Assembly: GCA_003096255.1 (NCBI GenBank)
Contig: PIXS01000030.1
Span: 1-9,539 of the forward strand
DNA length: 9,539 nt
Reading direction: 5' to 3'
From: Candidatus Bathyarchaeum sp.
Lineage (GTDB): Archaea; Thermoproteota; Bathyarchaeia; Bathyarchaeales; Bathyarchaeaceae
Shown: piece by piece, positions 1 to 6,750 of the stretch
Position numbering within the stretch: position 1 is the first letter of the stretch
How the letters are laid out: every line of letters begins with the position of its first letter
Notes under the pieces: model-generated
Seen by the model: the letters and a program-made list of their open reading frames with translations, nothing else
What the model was told of the DNA's origin: nothing
Databases searched by the model: none
Position numbers and translations under genes: made by a program

Positions 1-1767
1 ATACTTGGAATGACAGTTGCACTAAAAGCAAACGTCAGGTCAGCAAATGCCGCAAAAGAAGGACTCAACAAAGCTTTTCCCATAGCTTTTCGCGGAGGAG
101 CAGTTATGGGCTTAGCCGTAGTTGGATTGGCTTTGCTTGGATTAAGTCTTGTATATTCGTTGACTGGCAATCCAGAAATTGTTCTTGGCTTCAGTTTTGG
201 AGCAACCGCAATGGCACTGTTCGCCAAGATTGGAGGCGGAATATACACCAAAACAGCCGATGTTGGCGCAGACCTAGTAGGCAAAGTAGAAATGAACATC
301 CCAGAAGATGATCCTAGAAACCCTGGTGTAATCGCTGACAACGTAGGTGATAATGTTGGTGACGTTGCAGGTATGGGAGCAGACCTATTCGACTCGTACG
401 TGGCAAGTATTGTTGCAGTTATGACACTTGGTGGAGCCGATGCTCTAGTTGGTTTTGGCTTCAAATGGATATCTTTTGTTGATGTCCCGCTAGTTTTTGC
501 TGGACTTGGAGTTATAGCCTCAATTTTGGGAGTTGCAATAGTTCGAGTGGGCAAAAAAGGAAACCCAGGAACAGCGCTCAACTTGGGAACTTACCTAACA
601 TGTATCATTTTTGGCCTACTAACACTTGGTGCAACATACTATCTGGAAATTAACATTGGTATTTGGGCAGCAGCAGTCATTGGGTTAGTGGGTGGTGTAG
701 TCATCGGAATCACAACAGACTACTTCACTTCGATAGACAAGTTTCCAGTAATTAAAACAGCTGAAGCATCACAGACAGGCGCTGCAGTCAACATAATAAC
801 AGGCTTTTCCTACGGACTACTAAGCATGTTCCCAGCACTCCTCGGAATAGCTTTCGCATCTATAGGCTCATACACAGTAGCTGAACATTTCATTCAGGCA
901 GAAGGCGCAGGCGTTTACGGCATCGGCATGGCAGCAGTCGGAATGCTGTCGATTGTTGGCATGATTGTAGCGGGCGACGCTTTCGGACCCATTTCTGATA
1001 ACGCAGGCGGAATTGCAGAACAGGCAGCACTAGATGAAGAAGTTCTTGAGATTACGGCAAGTCTTGACGCAGCGGGAAATACTGCCAAGGCCATAACCAA
1101 AGGCTTTGCTATTGGAGCCGCAGGATTAACAGTAATTGCATTGCTTGCAGCGTTCCAGACCATAGTTCAGGAGAAAACTGGGACAGTAATTGTCTTTGAT
1201 CTAATGGACCCCTTGGTTTTGACTGGCGCCCTTATTGGCATTGCGATACCAGCAGTGTTTTCGGCGATGGTAATGCTCAGTGTTGGCAAAAACGCGTTCA
1301 AAATGATTGAAGAAATCCGCAGACAGTTCAAAGAGATTCCTGGTTTGCTAGAAGGCAAAGAAGGCGTTAAGGCAGATTATGCGTCCTGTGTTAACATTGC
1401 CACTAAAGGTGCACTCAAAGAGTTGATTCCTCCAAGCGTTCTTTCTATTGGCATAACGTTGGCGGTAGGATTCATTGGCGGAATACAAGCACTTGGCGGC
1501 TATCTAGCAGGAAGCATCTTCTCAGGACTAATCTTTGCCCTGTTGATGTCTAACGCTGGCGGACTATGGGACAATGCAAAGAAATACGTTGAAGCTGGCG
1601 CCTTTGGCGGTAAAGGCTCAGAAACTCACAAAGCTGCTGTTGTAGGCGACACAGTTGGAGACCCCTTCAAAGACACAGCAGGACCGTCACTGAACACGCT
1701 GATAACTGTAATGTCTCTGGTAGCTTCAGTGTTTGCACCAACAATAGTAATGTATGCGCTGATGTAG
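1..1767 (+). CDS. hppA: K+-independent-type H+-translocating membrane pyrophosphatase, 5' end cut by window edge
   Basis: Hydrolyses pyrophosphate and pumps protons across the cytoplasmic membrane. The frame is open from base 1, so the first ATG at 10 is internal; about 100 N-terminal residues are judged missing from the usual family length of about 670-750. Family marks: the PPi/Mg site with [20 protein letters not shown] at about 232-291, then DDPRNP and DNVGDNVGD at about 307-363. Near the C-terminus are DNAKKYVE and a [15 protein letters not shown] block at about 1645-1689. Many hydrophobic segments alternate with these loops, as expected for a 16-helix pump. In the [10 protein letters not shown] segment the potassium-determining position is Lys (codon 1087-1089) with Thr three residues on (1096-1098), the published signature of K+-independent H+ pumps. 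It ends 9 bases from the convergent lipoate ligase gene. Function confidence is very high; ion specificity is inferred. Confidence 0.96.
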   Translation: MLGMTVALKANVRSANAAKEGLNKAFPIAFRGGAVMGLAVVGLALLGLSLVYSLTGNPEIVLGFSFGATAMALFAKIGGGIYTKTADVGADLVGKVEMNIPEDDPRNPGVIADNVGDNVGDVAGMGADLFDSYVASIVAVMTLGGADALVGFGFKWISFVDVPLVFAGLGVIASILGVAIVRVGKKGNPGTALNLGTYLTCIIFGLLTLGATYYLEINIGIWAAAVIGLVGGVVIGITTDYFTSIDKFPVIKTAEASQTGAAVNIITGFSYGLLSMFPALLGIAFASIGSYTVAEHFIQAEGAGVYGIGMAAVGMLSIVGMIVAGDAFGPISDNAGGIAEQAALDEEVLEITASLDAAGNTAKAITKGFAIGAAGLTVIALLAAFQTIVQEKTGTVIVFDLMDPLVLTGALIGIAIPAVFSAMVMLSVGKNAFKMIEEIRRQFKEIPGLLEGKEGVKADYASCVNIATKGALKELIPPSVLSIGITLAVGFIGGIQALGGYLAGSIFSGLIFALLMSNAGGLWDNAKKYVEAGAFGGKGSETHKAAVVGDTVGDPFKDTAGPSLNTLITVMSLVASVFAPTIVMYALM

Positions 1768-1776
1768 AAAACGCGT

Positions 1777-2574
1777 CTAAATAGATGATTTACCGAGGAA
1801 ATTCCACTCCTCGGTCACAAACCTTTCTTTTCTTATTTTTTCAGCAAGCTGTTGCTCATATTCTGTAACGGTTCCTTCAACAAACTGCACATCTAAAGCT
1901 TTCTCGAAGCCTTGCACTAGAGCGTGGTATGCTTCTTCTGTAGAGAACTGTGAATTGAGCTCTTGTCGTGTAGAGGTCAGTTTTCTTTTCGACACCTTCA
2001 GCACGTCATCTAATGTTTTTGCCCACGGAACCTTTAGGAAGGTGAACATTCGTGTGTGGTCGATGTCAAGGAGGAAGGTTCCGTGCTGAAGTAGCACTCC
2101 TTTTTTGCATGATTGGGCGTTTCCAGAAATTTTTTTTCCTTTTATTGCGAGGTTGGGGCACCGTTTAGGGTCTGGTGGACGGTACTCGGCGTTTGCTCCA
2201 AGGATTTTGACGGCTTCGTTGAGTCCGCGGCAGATTTTTTGGTATGCGCTGGGCATGTCTAGGGTTTTGCATCCTAGGTGGCTTAGTTTGGCTGTTATGC
2301 TGTATGTGATTTCGCCTTCTGAGTCGTGGTATACGGCTCCGCCGCCGCTTATTCTTCTTACAATGTCTACGCCGTGTTTTCTGCAGTTTTCCTCATGAAC
2401 TTCGTTTTCTAGTTTTTGGAAGCGCCCTATAGAAACGGCTGAAGGATTCCACTTGTAGAAACGGAGGGTGTTGGGGACCAAGTTTTCGATTCGGGCTTTC
2501 ATGATTGCCTCGTCGACTGCCATGTTCGTAAAGGCGTCTGCTGTTTCCAGTTTAAGTAGCCTCCAAGGTTCCAA
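1777..2574 (-). CDS. lplA: Lipoate-protein ligase A / octanoyltransferase family, catalytic domain only
   Basis: Attaches lipoate (or octanoate) to lipoyl-domain lysines of 2-oxoacid dehydrogenase E2 or glycine cleavage H proteins in the cytoplasm. The start is taken as TTG at 2574: GAGG at 2583-2586 lies 8 bases upstream, and the protein then begins [15 protein letters not shown], as family members do. This gives 265 residues. Visible motifs: [12 protein letters not shown] (73-84), the acyl-adenylate-binding [10 protein letters not shown] with the conserved lysine (145-154), [10 protein letters not shown] (161-170) and TEEWNF near the C-terminus. The small C-terminal accessory domain of bacterial LplA is absent. 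Archaea often encode it separately as LplB, but no such gene is in this window. The LQHG wording also resembles LipM octanoyltransferases; Cys139 and Cys156 lie close to the active-site block, so a transferase role is not excluded. An upstream ATG at 2673 would overlap the divergent gene and add a sequence with no family match. Confidence 0.87.
   Translation of the reverse strand: MEPWRLLKLETADAFTNMAVDEAIMKARIENLVPNTLRFYKWNPSAVSIGRFQKLENEVHEENCRKHGVDIVRRISGGGAVYHDSEGEITYSITAKLSHLGCKTLDMPSAYQKICRGLNEAVKILGANAEYRPPDPKRCPNLAIKGKKISGNAQSCKKGVLLQHGTFLLDIDHTRMFTFLKVPWAKTLDDVLKVSKRKLTSTRQELNSQFSTEEAYHALVQGFEKALDVQFVEGTVTEYEQQLAEKIRKERFVTEEWNFLGKSSI
1792..1841 (+). terminator. Hairpin plus T-rich tract downstream of hppA
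   Basis: A perfect 8-bp inverted repeat, ACCGAGGA (1792-1799) and TCCTCGGT (1808-1815), encloses an 8-base loop. A T-rich stretch at 1823-1841 ends in six Ts. It starts 24 bases after the hppA stop and lies inside the 3' coding end of the convergent ligase gene, so the same bases serve as code on one strand and probable transcript end on the other. Archaeal termination mainly needs the U-tract; the hairpin makes the call stronger. Confidence 0.6.
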
Positions 2575-2662
2575 CGCTGTTGCCTCAGGGCTAGAAAACG
2601 AAGAGGCAGTTATTAAAGGTGAAGCCCTATAAACTCCTCTGGCTGTTGCTGAGTGATGAGGT
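2575..2662. promoter_or_regulatory. Divergent promoter region between lplA and the GNAT gene
   Basis: This 88-base gap separates two divergent starts. On the + strand TATAAA at 2628-2633 predicts a transcription start near 2656, only a few bases before the GNAT ATG at 2663, so that message would be leaderless or nearly so. On the - strand TTTAATAA at 2610-2617 predicts a start near 2587, which would leave a short leader carrying the GAGG at 2583-2586 before the lplA TTG. Positions fit archaeal TATA spacing (about 25 bases from box centre to start), but no transcript data support them. Confidence 0.45.
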
Positions 2663-3199
2663 ATGCTGTACATTCGAGAAACTGATGATACTGATTTAGA
2701 GAAGATACTATTTGTTGAAAAGGAAGCATTTGGAATTGACAAAGAAGCAGAATTAACTAGGGACATTTTAGCTGACCCCAGCGCAGAACCTATTTTGTCT
2801 CTGCTTGCCTTTGTTGACGAGCAGCCAGTGGGACACATCCTTTTCAGCAAAGGACAGGTTTTGGGCAATCCTGAGTTGAGTGTTTCGATTTTGGCGCCTT
2901 TGGCAGTTTTGCCTAATTTTCAAAGGCAGAGAATTGGTGGAGAGCTAATCAAAAAAGGACTGCAGAAACGGTCAGCAGATGGCGTTGATATAATGTTTGT
3001 GTTGGGGCATCCCGACTATTATCCAAGACATGGTTTCGTTCCTGCAGGCAAGCTTGGATTTGAGGCGCCTTTTCCAATTCCTGAAAAAGTTGCAGATGCG
3101 TGGATGGTTCAGGAACTTCGTCCAAACGTAATTGGCAGTGTATCTGGCAAAGTGATTTGCTGTGATGCTCTAAATAAACCTGAACACTGGCACGAATAA
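2663..3199 (+). CDS. GNAT-family N-acetyltransferase, YhbS-like
   Basis: Predicted to transfer an acetyl group from acetyl-CoA to an amine; the substrate is unknown. The 178-residue product is a single GNAT domain. It opens with the typical first strand (LYIRETDDTDLEKI) and an acidic EKEAFG helix. It carries the acetyl-CoA-binding motif LAVLPNFQRQRIGGEL (80-95, with the Q/R-x-x-G-x-G/A loop) and has GHPDYYPRHGFVPA (115-128), which is characteristic of the YhbS group. The start is well fixed: an in-frame TGA at 2657-2659 lies just upstream and ATG 2663 is the first start after it. GAGGT directly abuts the ATG, too close for a normal ribosome site, which together with the TATA box at 2628 suggests a leaderless message. 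It is transcribed away from lplA and shows no functional link to its neighbours. Confidence 0.88.
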   Translation: MLYIRETDDTDLEKILFVEKEAFGIDKEAELTRDILADPSAEPILSLLAFVDEQPVGHILFSKGQVLGNPELSVSILAPLAVLPNFQRQRIGGELIKKGLQKRSADGVDIMFVLGHPDYYPRHGFVPAGKLGFEAPFPIPEKVADAWMVQELRPNVIGSVSGKVICCDALNKPEHWHE

Positions 3200-3202
3200 A
3201 CG

Positions 3203-3218
3203 AAAAAAATGGTTTTTT
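3203..3218 (+). terminator. T-tract terminator after the GNAT gene
   Basis: Seven As at 3203-3209 and six Ts at 3213-3218 form an A/T-only foldback just after the GNAT stop (3197-3199). The U-tract alone would be adequate for archaeal termination. The stem is weak, so the call rests on the T run and its position. Confidence 0.4.
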
Positions 3219-3251
3219 ATGCTGCGCGTCGGATTTTCTGAAAAAATACTG

Positions 3252-3286
3252 TTTTCAACAATGTAACTCTATTAGACTTCTAATAT
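3252..3286 (+). repeat. Imperfect direct repeat, copy A
   Basis: This 35-base stretch matches 3345-3379 at 27 of 35 positions without gaps (offset 93 bases). The shared core is TTTTCAACAAT, then CTATTAG, CT and AATAT. Each copy is preceded by a GAAAAA run, so the similarity may extend about 12 bases upstream with a one-base gap. This copy contains the palindrome at 3270-3285; copy B does not preserve it. Confidence 0.55.
3270..3285. promoter_or_regulatory. Perfect 7-bp dyad, candidate operator
   Basis: TATTAGA (3270-3276) and TCTAATA (3279-3285) form a perfect inverted repeat with a 2-base spacer. That spacing suits a dimeric DNA-binding protein better than an RNA hairpin. It lies 71 bases after the GNAT stop and about 425 bases before the operon start, so its target gene is unclear. 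Half of it is shared with the direct-repeat copy at 3345. Confidence 0.3.
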
Positions 3287-3344
3287 TTACAGGGACATGG
3301 AAATTGGATTAGTTGCTGTGCAGCTGAAAAACAGAAAAAGCTAT

Positions 3345-3379
3345 TTTTCAACAATCTTCTGCTATTAGGCTCCAAATAT
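3345..3379 (+). repeat. Imperfect direct repeat, copy B
   Basis: This is the second copy of the repeat seen at 3252-3286, with 27 of 35 bases identical. The right half has drifted (GGCTCC in place of GACTTC), so the dyad found in copy A is lost here. Two copies in a gene-free stretch ahead of an operon could be regulator sites or the remains of a small duplication; the sequence does not decide. Confidence 0.5.
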
Positions 3380-3710
3380 GATTGTTAGGTGATTGTTTGT
3401 GTTACATTTAACCTGCACCGAAACTTGAATATCTGATTCGATGATTTTATGGCAATAGTTAAATGCCACTGTTTTCTAGTATCTGCTCTAACAAATTCAA
3501 GGGCTCCTTTGAAGATGACAGTGTTACAGCAGACCCCGAAGCGATACATTGCATCGCCAGCTCAGCCTTATTGTAGGTGCTCACTTTCTGCAGTTCTAAA
3601 TGCCTACGAAAGCTCACCCATTATATTGCAGTCACAGAAAACACATTTCGAGAAGTCAAAGTCACTTCAAAAAATCCCGAAAAATGGTTAAAATTTAGTA
3701 AGGTGTTCTG

Positions 3711-5045
3711 ATGGCAAGCGAAATCGAAACAGGATCAAAATACATTCCTGAAATGTCCAAAAAAGAGATAGATGAACTGGGGGGCTCAATCAAAGCTTCT
3801 TCCATGAAGGTGATTGAGGACAATATTGATAGAATGAAAAAAGCATGGAAAAACCGACCAGAAGCCATGGAGTATTTTGATGAAATCGCAAACTTGTTTG
3901 GTCGTCGCGAGAAAGAGATTCGTGAACAGAAAGCGGCAGGAAAAAAGGTCATCGGCTACTCATGCATTTTTGCTCCCATAGAACTGATTTTGGCTGCTGA
4001 CGCAATTCCAGTTAGGGTAGGTTCAGGATGGTATGATACGGCAAAACTTGGAGACCGAATTATGCCTGTTGAAGTTTGCCCAGTAATACGGTCTACAGTC
4101 GGCGCAAAGATGGTAAGTCTCAGCCCATACTTGGAGCTCAGCGATGCCATAGTAATGCCCCTCACATGTGACGGCAGAACCAAACTTAGCGAAATGCTGT
4201 CAGACTTCAAGCCCATATGGCACATGAATCCTCCACGAGTCAAAGACGATGCCCACACAATGGATATGTGGAAAGAGGAAATCATGCGAATTAAAGAAAA
4301 AATTGAGAAGCTGACAGGAAACAAGATCAACAGACAAAAACTCAAAGAAGCAATCGAGACCATGCAGCAGGCAACAAAGGCGTTCCGCAGGCTACAGGAG
4401 CTTAGGAAAGGCAATCCAGTCATAAATGGAAGAGACGCAATGCTTGTGAACCAAACAAGCCTATGGGATGACATCAAACGTTGGACCCAAAAAGTGAATG
4501 AACTGTGCGACGAACTGGAAAAACGCCTCGAACAGAAGGAGTATTCTTCGTATCCTGACACAGCAAGAGTAATGATTACTGGAACCCCAATGATATGGCC
4601 TGACAGCTGGAAAGTCCCCAACTTAATCGAAGAATCGAACCCTCAGGGCATAGTGGTTGTGGATGAGCAATGTTCAGGAGACAGAATGCTCTATGACCCA
4701 GTGGGAGTAGACGAATGGACGATGAACGACATGCTGACTGCAGTAGGTGAAAGATACCTTATGGCATGCACGTGTCCCTGCTTCACTTCAGAGCACGGAA
4801 ACGAGGACCGAATTAACTGGATTATAGACAGAATAAAAGAGTACAAGGTTGACGGCGTAATCTATTATGTGGTCAGAGGCTGCATCCTCTACGCCATGGA
4901 ATACGCCCGAATCAAACGTGTCCTCGACAAAATGAACATACCCGTTTACTACCTTGACACAGAGTACACCAGAGAAGACGTCGGACAAATGAAAACAAGA
5001 GTCGAAGCTTTCTTGGAGATGCTCGAAGCAAGGATGGACATTTGA
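3711..5045 (+). CDS. 2-hydroxyacyl-CoA dehydratase / benzoyl-CoA reductase family catalytic subunit, double-cubane-protein-like
   Basis: Iron-sulfur catalytic protein (444 residues) of the HgdB/BcrB/DCCP superfamily, which accepts electrons from an ATP-driven activator to perform very low-potential reductions. ATG 3711 follows AGGTG at 3701-3705. The first 80 residues are a charged helical lead. The family core has C85 in YSCIFAPIEL, C123 in EVCPVIRS, C153 in LTCDGRTKL, C321 in EQCSG, a C-x-C-x-C run at 353/355/357 and C391 in RGCILY, then the closing VGQMKTRVEAFLEML. Classical dehydratase and reductase subunits use three cysteines per [4Fe-4S] cluster. Six conserved-looking positions, and the wording CDGRTKL...FKPIWHM...VKDDA, recall E. 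coli YjiM and the double-cubane [8Fe-9S] protein of Carboxydothermus (comparison from memory). No second catalytic subunit follows, which fits a homodimer. The alternative is one half of a bcr/bzd-type benzoyl-CoA reductase. The fold is sure; the substrate is unknown. Confidence 0.9.
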   Translation: MASEIETGSKYIPEMSKKEIDELGGSIKASSMKVIEDNIDRMKKAWKNRPEAMEYFDEIANLFGRREKEIREQKAAGKKVIGYSCIFAPIELILAADAIPVRVGSGWYDTAKLGDRIMPVEVCPVIRSTVGAKMVSLSPYLELSDAIVMPLTCDGRTKLSEMLSDFKPIWHMNPPRVKDDAHTMDMWKEEIMRIKEKIEKLTGNKINRQKLKEAIETMQQATKAFRRLQELRKGNPVINGRDAMLVNQTSLWDDIKRWTQKVNELCDELEKRLEQKEYSSYPDTARVMITGTPMIWPDSWKVPNLIEESNPQGIVVVDEQCSGDRMLYDPVGVDEWTMNDMLTAVGERYLMACTCPCFTSEHGNEDRINWIIDRIKEYKVDGVIYYVVRGCILYAMEYARIKRVLDKMNIPVYYLDTEYTREDVGQMKTRVEAFLEMLEARMDI

Positions 5046-5060
5046 GGAGAAGAAAACTAG

Positions 5061-5843
5061 ATGATTTCTGCTGGAATGGACTTAGGAACCCAGAGAGTAA
5101 AAGTGGTCATCCTGAAAGACAACAAGATAATAGGCAAAAGCCAACAGTTTTCAGGATTTGAACCAACCAAGGCCGCTGAAAAAGCCCTAAAAGAAGCACT
5201 ACAAAGCGCCAAACTGTCCCGCACAGACATAGAACACCTAACAGCAACAGGCGCAGGCGTAAACATGGCTCCCTCCGCAGACAGCACAGTAAGCATGATG
5301 GGTGCAGTCGCAAAAGCAGGAGCATACTACTTCCCCACAGCCAGAACAGTCATAGATGTTGGAGCTGAGGATGCGCGGGCAGTAAAATGCGACGAACGGG
5401 GAGTTATGATGGATTTTGTTGTGAATGCACGGTGCGCAGCGGGAGCAGGCACATTCATCGAGGCTATGGCAAGAGCATTAGAAGTTGAGCTAGAGGATAT
5501 GGGCGCCCTGTCCCTGAAGGCAGAAAGAGCCAGCCCCATAAACGCCAGCTGTGTAATCTTCGCAGAGTCTGACGTTGTTTCCCTGATTCACAAGGACGAA
5601 CCGAAAACTGAAATCGCCCGTGCCATCTTTGATGCCATGGCTGAACGAGTTGGCTCCATGGTACTCAGATTGGGAATAAACAAGGATATTGTTCTTGTTG
5701 GGGGAGTCGGAAAAGATGAGGGTTTTGTTGCTTCGCTTAATAGGAGACTGGGAACGGAAATACTGATACCCGAGGAACCAATATACGCTGGCGCGGTGGG
5801 CGCCGCCTTAGTTGCCGCCAAGAGAGCTGCAAGGAGGCGATAA
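5061..5843 (+). CDS. BadF/BadG/BcrD-type ATPase activator subunit (BcrD/BzdP-like)
   Basis: ASKHA-fold ATPase that couples ATP hydrolysis to electron transfer into the catalytic protein. The product has 260 residues, close to the size of HgdC and BcrD. Motifs: phosphate-1 loop MDLGTQRVKVVIL (6-18), phosphate-2 VIDVGAEDARAVK (about 97-109), cluster ligands C125 in ARCAAGAG and C164 in NASCVIFAESD, and adenosine loop LVGGVGKDEGF near residue 213. The two cysteines are 39 apart, as I recall for the [4Fe-4S]-bridging pair of HgdC. The phosphate-2 loop reads GAED rather than the usual GGQD, which I associate with the BcrD/BadG branch. GAGGAG at 5044-5049 precedes ATG 5061 by 11 bases and overlaps the stop of the catalytic gene, so translation is probably coupled. 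It is expected to pair with the next gene's product, the dimer sharing one cluster through two cysteines from each subunit. Confidence 0.92.
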   Translation: MISAGMDLGTQRVKVVILKDNKIIGKSQQFSGFEPTKAAEKALKEALQSAKLSRTDIEHLTATGAGVNMAPSADSTVSMMGAVAKAGAYYFPTARTVIDVGAEDARAVKCDERGVMMDFVVNARCAAGAGTFIEAMARALEVELEDMGALSLKAERASPINASCVIFAESDVVSLIHKDEPKTEIARAIFDAMAERVGSMVLRLGINKDIVLVGGVGKDEGFVASLNRRLGTEILIPEEPIYAGAVGAALVAAKRAARRR

Positions 5844-5847
5844 AGAG

Positions 5848-6750
5848 ATGGAAAACAAAGAGGGAAAACAGGAATACTGGAGATGGCTTGAATACCGCAG
5901 TGTAATGCCAGGCAAGAAATGGGATAACGCTGACATAATAACAGCGGGAGTAGACGTTGGTTCCGTGGGTTCCAAAGCAGTGGTCATGGCGGACGGAGAA
6001 ATGTATTCGTGGAGCGTAATGCGGACAGGCTCTAACAGCTCGGACAGCGCCAAGAAGGTGCTGGATTGGGCAATGGAAGACACGGGAATGACGATTAAGG
6101 ACCTGAACTACATTGTGGGAACGGGTTATGGCAGAGTTAACGTTCCCATGGCTAACAAAGCCATCACAGAAATCGCATGCCACGCAAAAGGCGCCAACTA
6201 CATCTGGGGGCCAACCGTAAGAACAGTGCTGGATGTAGGCGGACAAGACGTAAAGGCAATCCGCATCGACGAGACAGGTAAAGTGGTTTCTTTCCTGATG
6301 AATGACAAGTGCGCCGCAGGCACTGGACGAGGAATGGAAGTCATCGCTGACCTGCTTCAGATACCCATCGAAGAAGTAGGCAAAGTATCCCTGACAGTAA
6401 CTGAAGACCCTAAACCAGTCAGCAGCACCTGTGTAGTGTTTGCGAAGACAGAAGCAGTTGGGTTGCTACGTCAAGGGTGGACAAAAGAAAAAGTGTTAGC
6501 CGCATACATGAGAGCAATGGCTATCAGAATGAGCGAGCTAATAGAGAAGGTGGGTTGTGAAAGAGACTTTGTCATAACTGGGGGACAATCCAAAAACATC
6601 GGAATAGTAAACAGAGTCGAAGAAATCTTGGGCATTAAACGTCTTCCAGTTCCAAACCTAGAGCAGACTGGACTTGACCCCGTTTCCGCTGGCGCAATAG
6701 GAGCAGCCTTATACGCCAAGGCACTACACGAAAAATCCCTTAGACGTTGA
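5848..6750 (+). CDS. BadF/BadG/BcrA-type ATPase activator subunit (BcrA/BzdQ-like)
   Basis: Second ASKHA ATPase of the pair, 300 residues from ATG 5848. AAGGAGG at 5831-5837 lies 10 bases before this ATG, making it a better start than the in-frame TTG at 5812, which would overlap the previous gene by 32 bases. A 32-residue polar, tryptophan-bearing N-terminal extension precedes the phosphate-1 loop AGVDVGSVGSKAVV (33-46). Then come RTGSNSSDSA, phosphate-2 LDVGGQDVKAI and cluster ligands C155 (NDKCAAGTG) and C195 (SSTCVVFAK). An adenosine loop VITGGQSKN and the closing GLDPVSAGAIGAAL follow. The RTGSNS-type wording and the N-terminal lead resemble BzdQ/BcrA of benzoyl-CoA reductases rather than homodimeric HgdC (from memory). 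Its motifs are canonical where the partner deviates, pointing to an asymmetric heterodimer. Confidence 0.92.
   Translation: MENKEGKQEYWRWLEYRSVMPGKKWDNADIITAGVDVGSVGSKAVVMADGEMYSWSVMRTGSNSSDSAKKVLDWAMEDTGMTIKDLNYIVGTGYGRVNVPMANKAITEIACHAKGANYIWGPTVRTVLDVGGQDVKAIRIDETGKVVSFLMNDKCAAGTGRGMEVIADLLQIPIEEVGKVSLTVTEDPKPVSSTCVVFAKTEAVGLLRQGWTKEKVLAAYMRAMAIRMSELIEKVGCERDFVITGGQSKNIGIVNRVEEILGIKRLPVPNLEQTGLDPVSAGAIGAALYAKALHEKSLRR

Larger units (their letters stand above)
3200..3710. other. 511-base gene-free stretch upstream of the reductase operon
   Basis: I see no convincing gene here. An 80-codon open frame at 3449-3691 has no ribosome site, a cysteine-rich composition and no recognisable motif, so it is treated as chance. 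The first 190 bases hold an imperfect direct repeat and a palindrome (listed separately). Two 5-bp foldbacks, TGGCA/TGCCA at 3450-3467 and GCGAT/ATCGC at 3541-3557, are within chance expectation. The operon's promoter must lie somewhere in this stretch; the best but weak candidate is TTATAT at 3621-3626. No tRNA or rRNA was recognised. Confidence 0.5.

Noticed and set aside
2575..2868. Extension of the lplA frame upstream to 2868
   Set aside because: It would run antisense across the start of the well-supported GNAT gene, and the added residues have no family match. TTG 2574 with GAGG 8 bases upstream gives the normal N-terminus.
3539..3560. GCGAT/ATCGC and nearby foldbacks as a small RNA or riboswitch
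   Set aside because: Only 5-bp stems with no conserved riboswitch, tRNA or box C/D layout; within chance for 500 bases.
3449..3691. 80-codon open frame in the gap before the reductase operon
   Set aside because: No ribosome site before its ATG, no recognisable motif, odd composition with scattered cysteines, and it occupies the stretch where the operon promoter must be. Treated as a chance frame.
5061..5843. Long antisense open frames across the ATPase and pyrophosphatase genes
   Set aside because: They mirror strongly conserved genes, have low-complexity translations and no ribosome sites; they are by-products of codon use.
5812..5847. TTG 5812 as start of the second ATPase
   Set aside because: It overlaps the first ATPase by 32 bases and lacks a spaced ribosome site, while ATG 5848 follows AAGGAGG by 10 bases.
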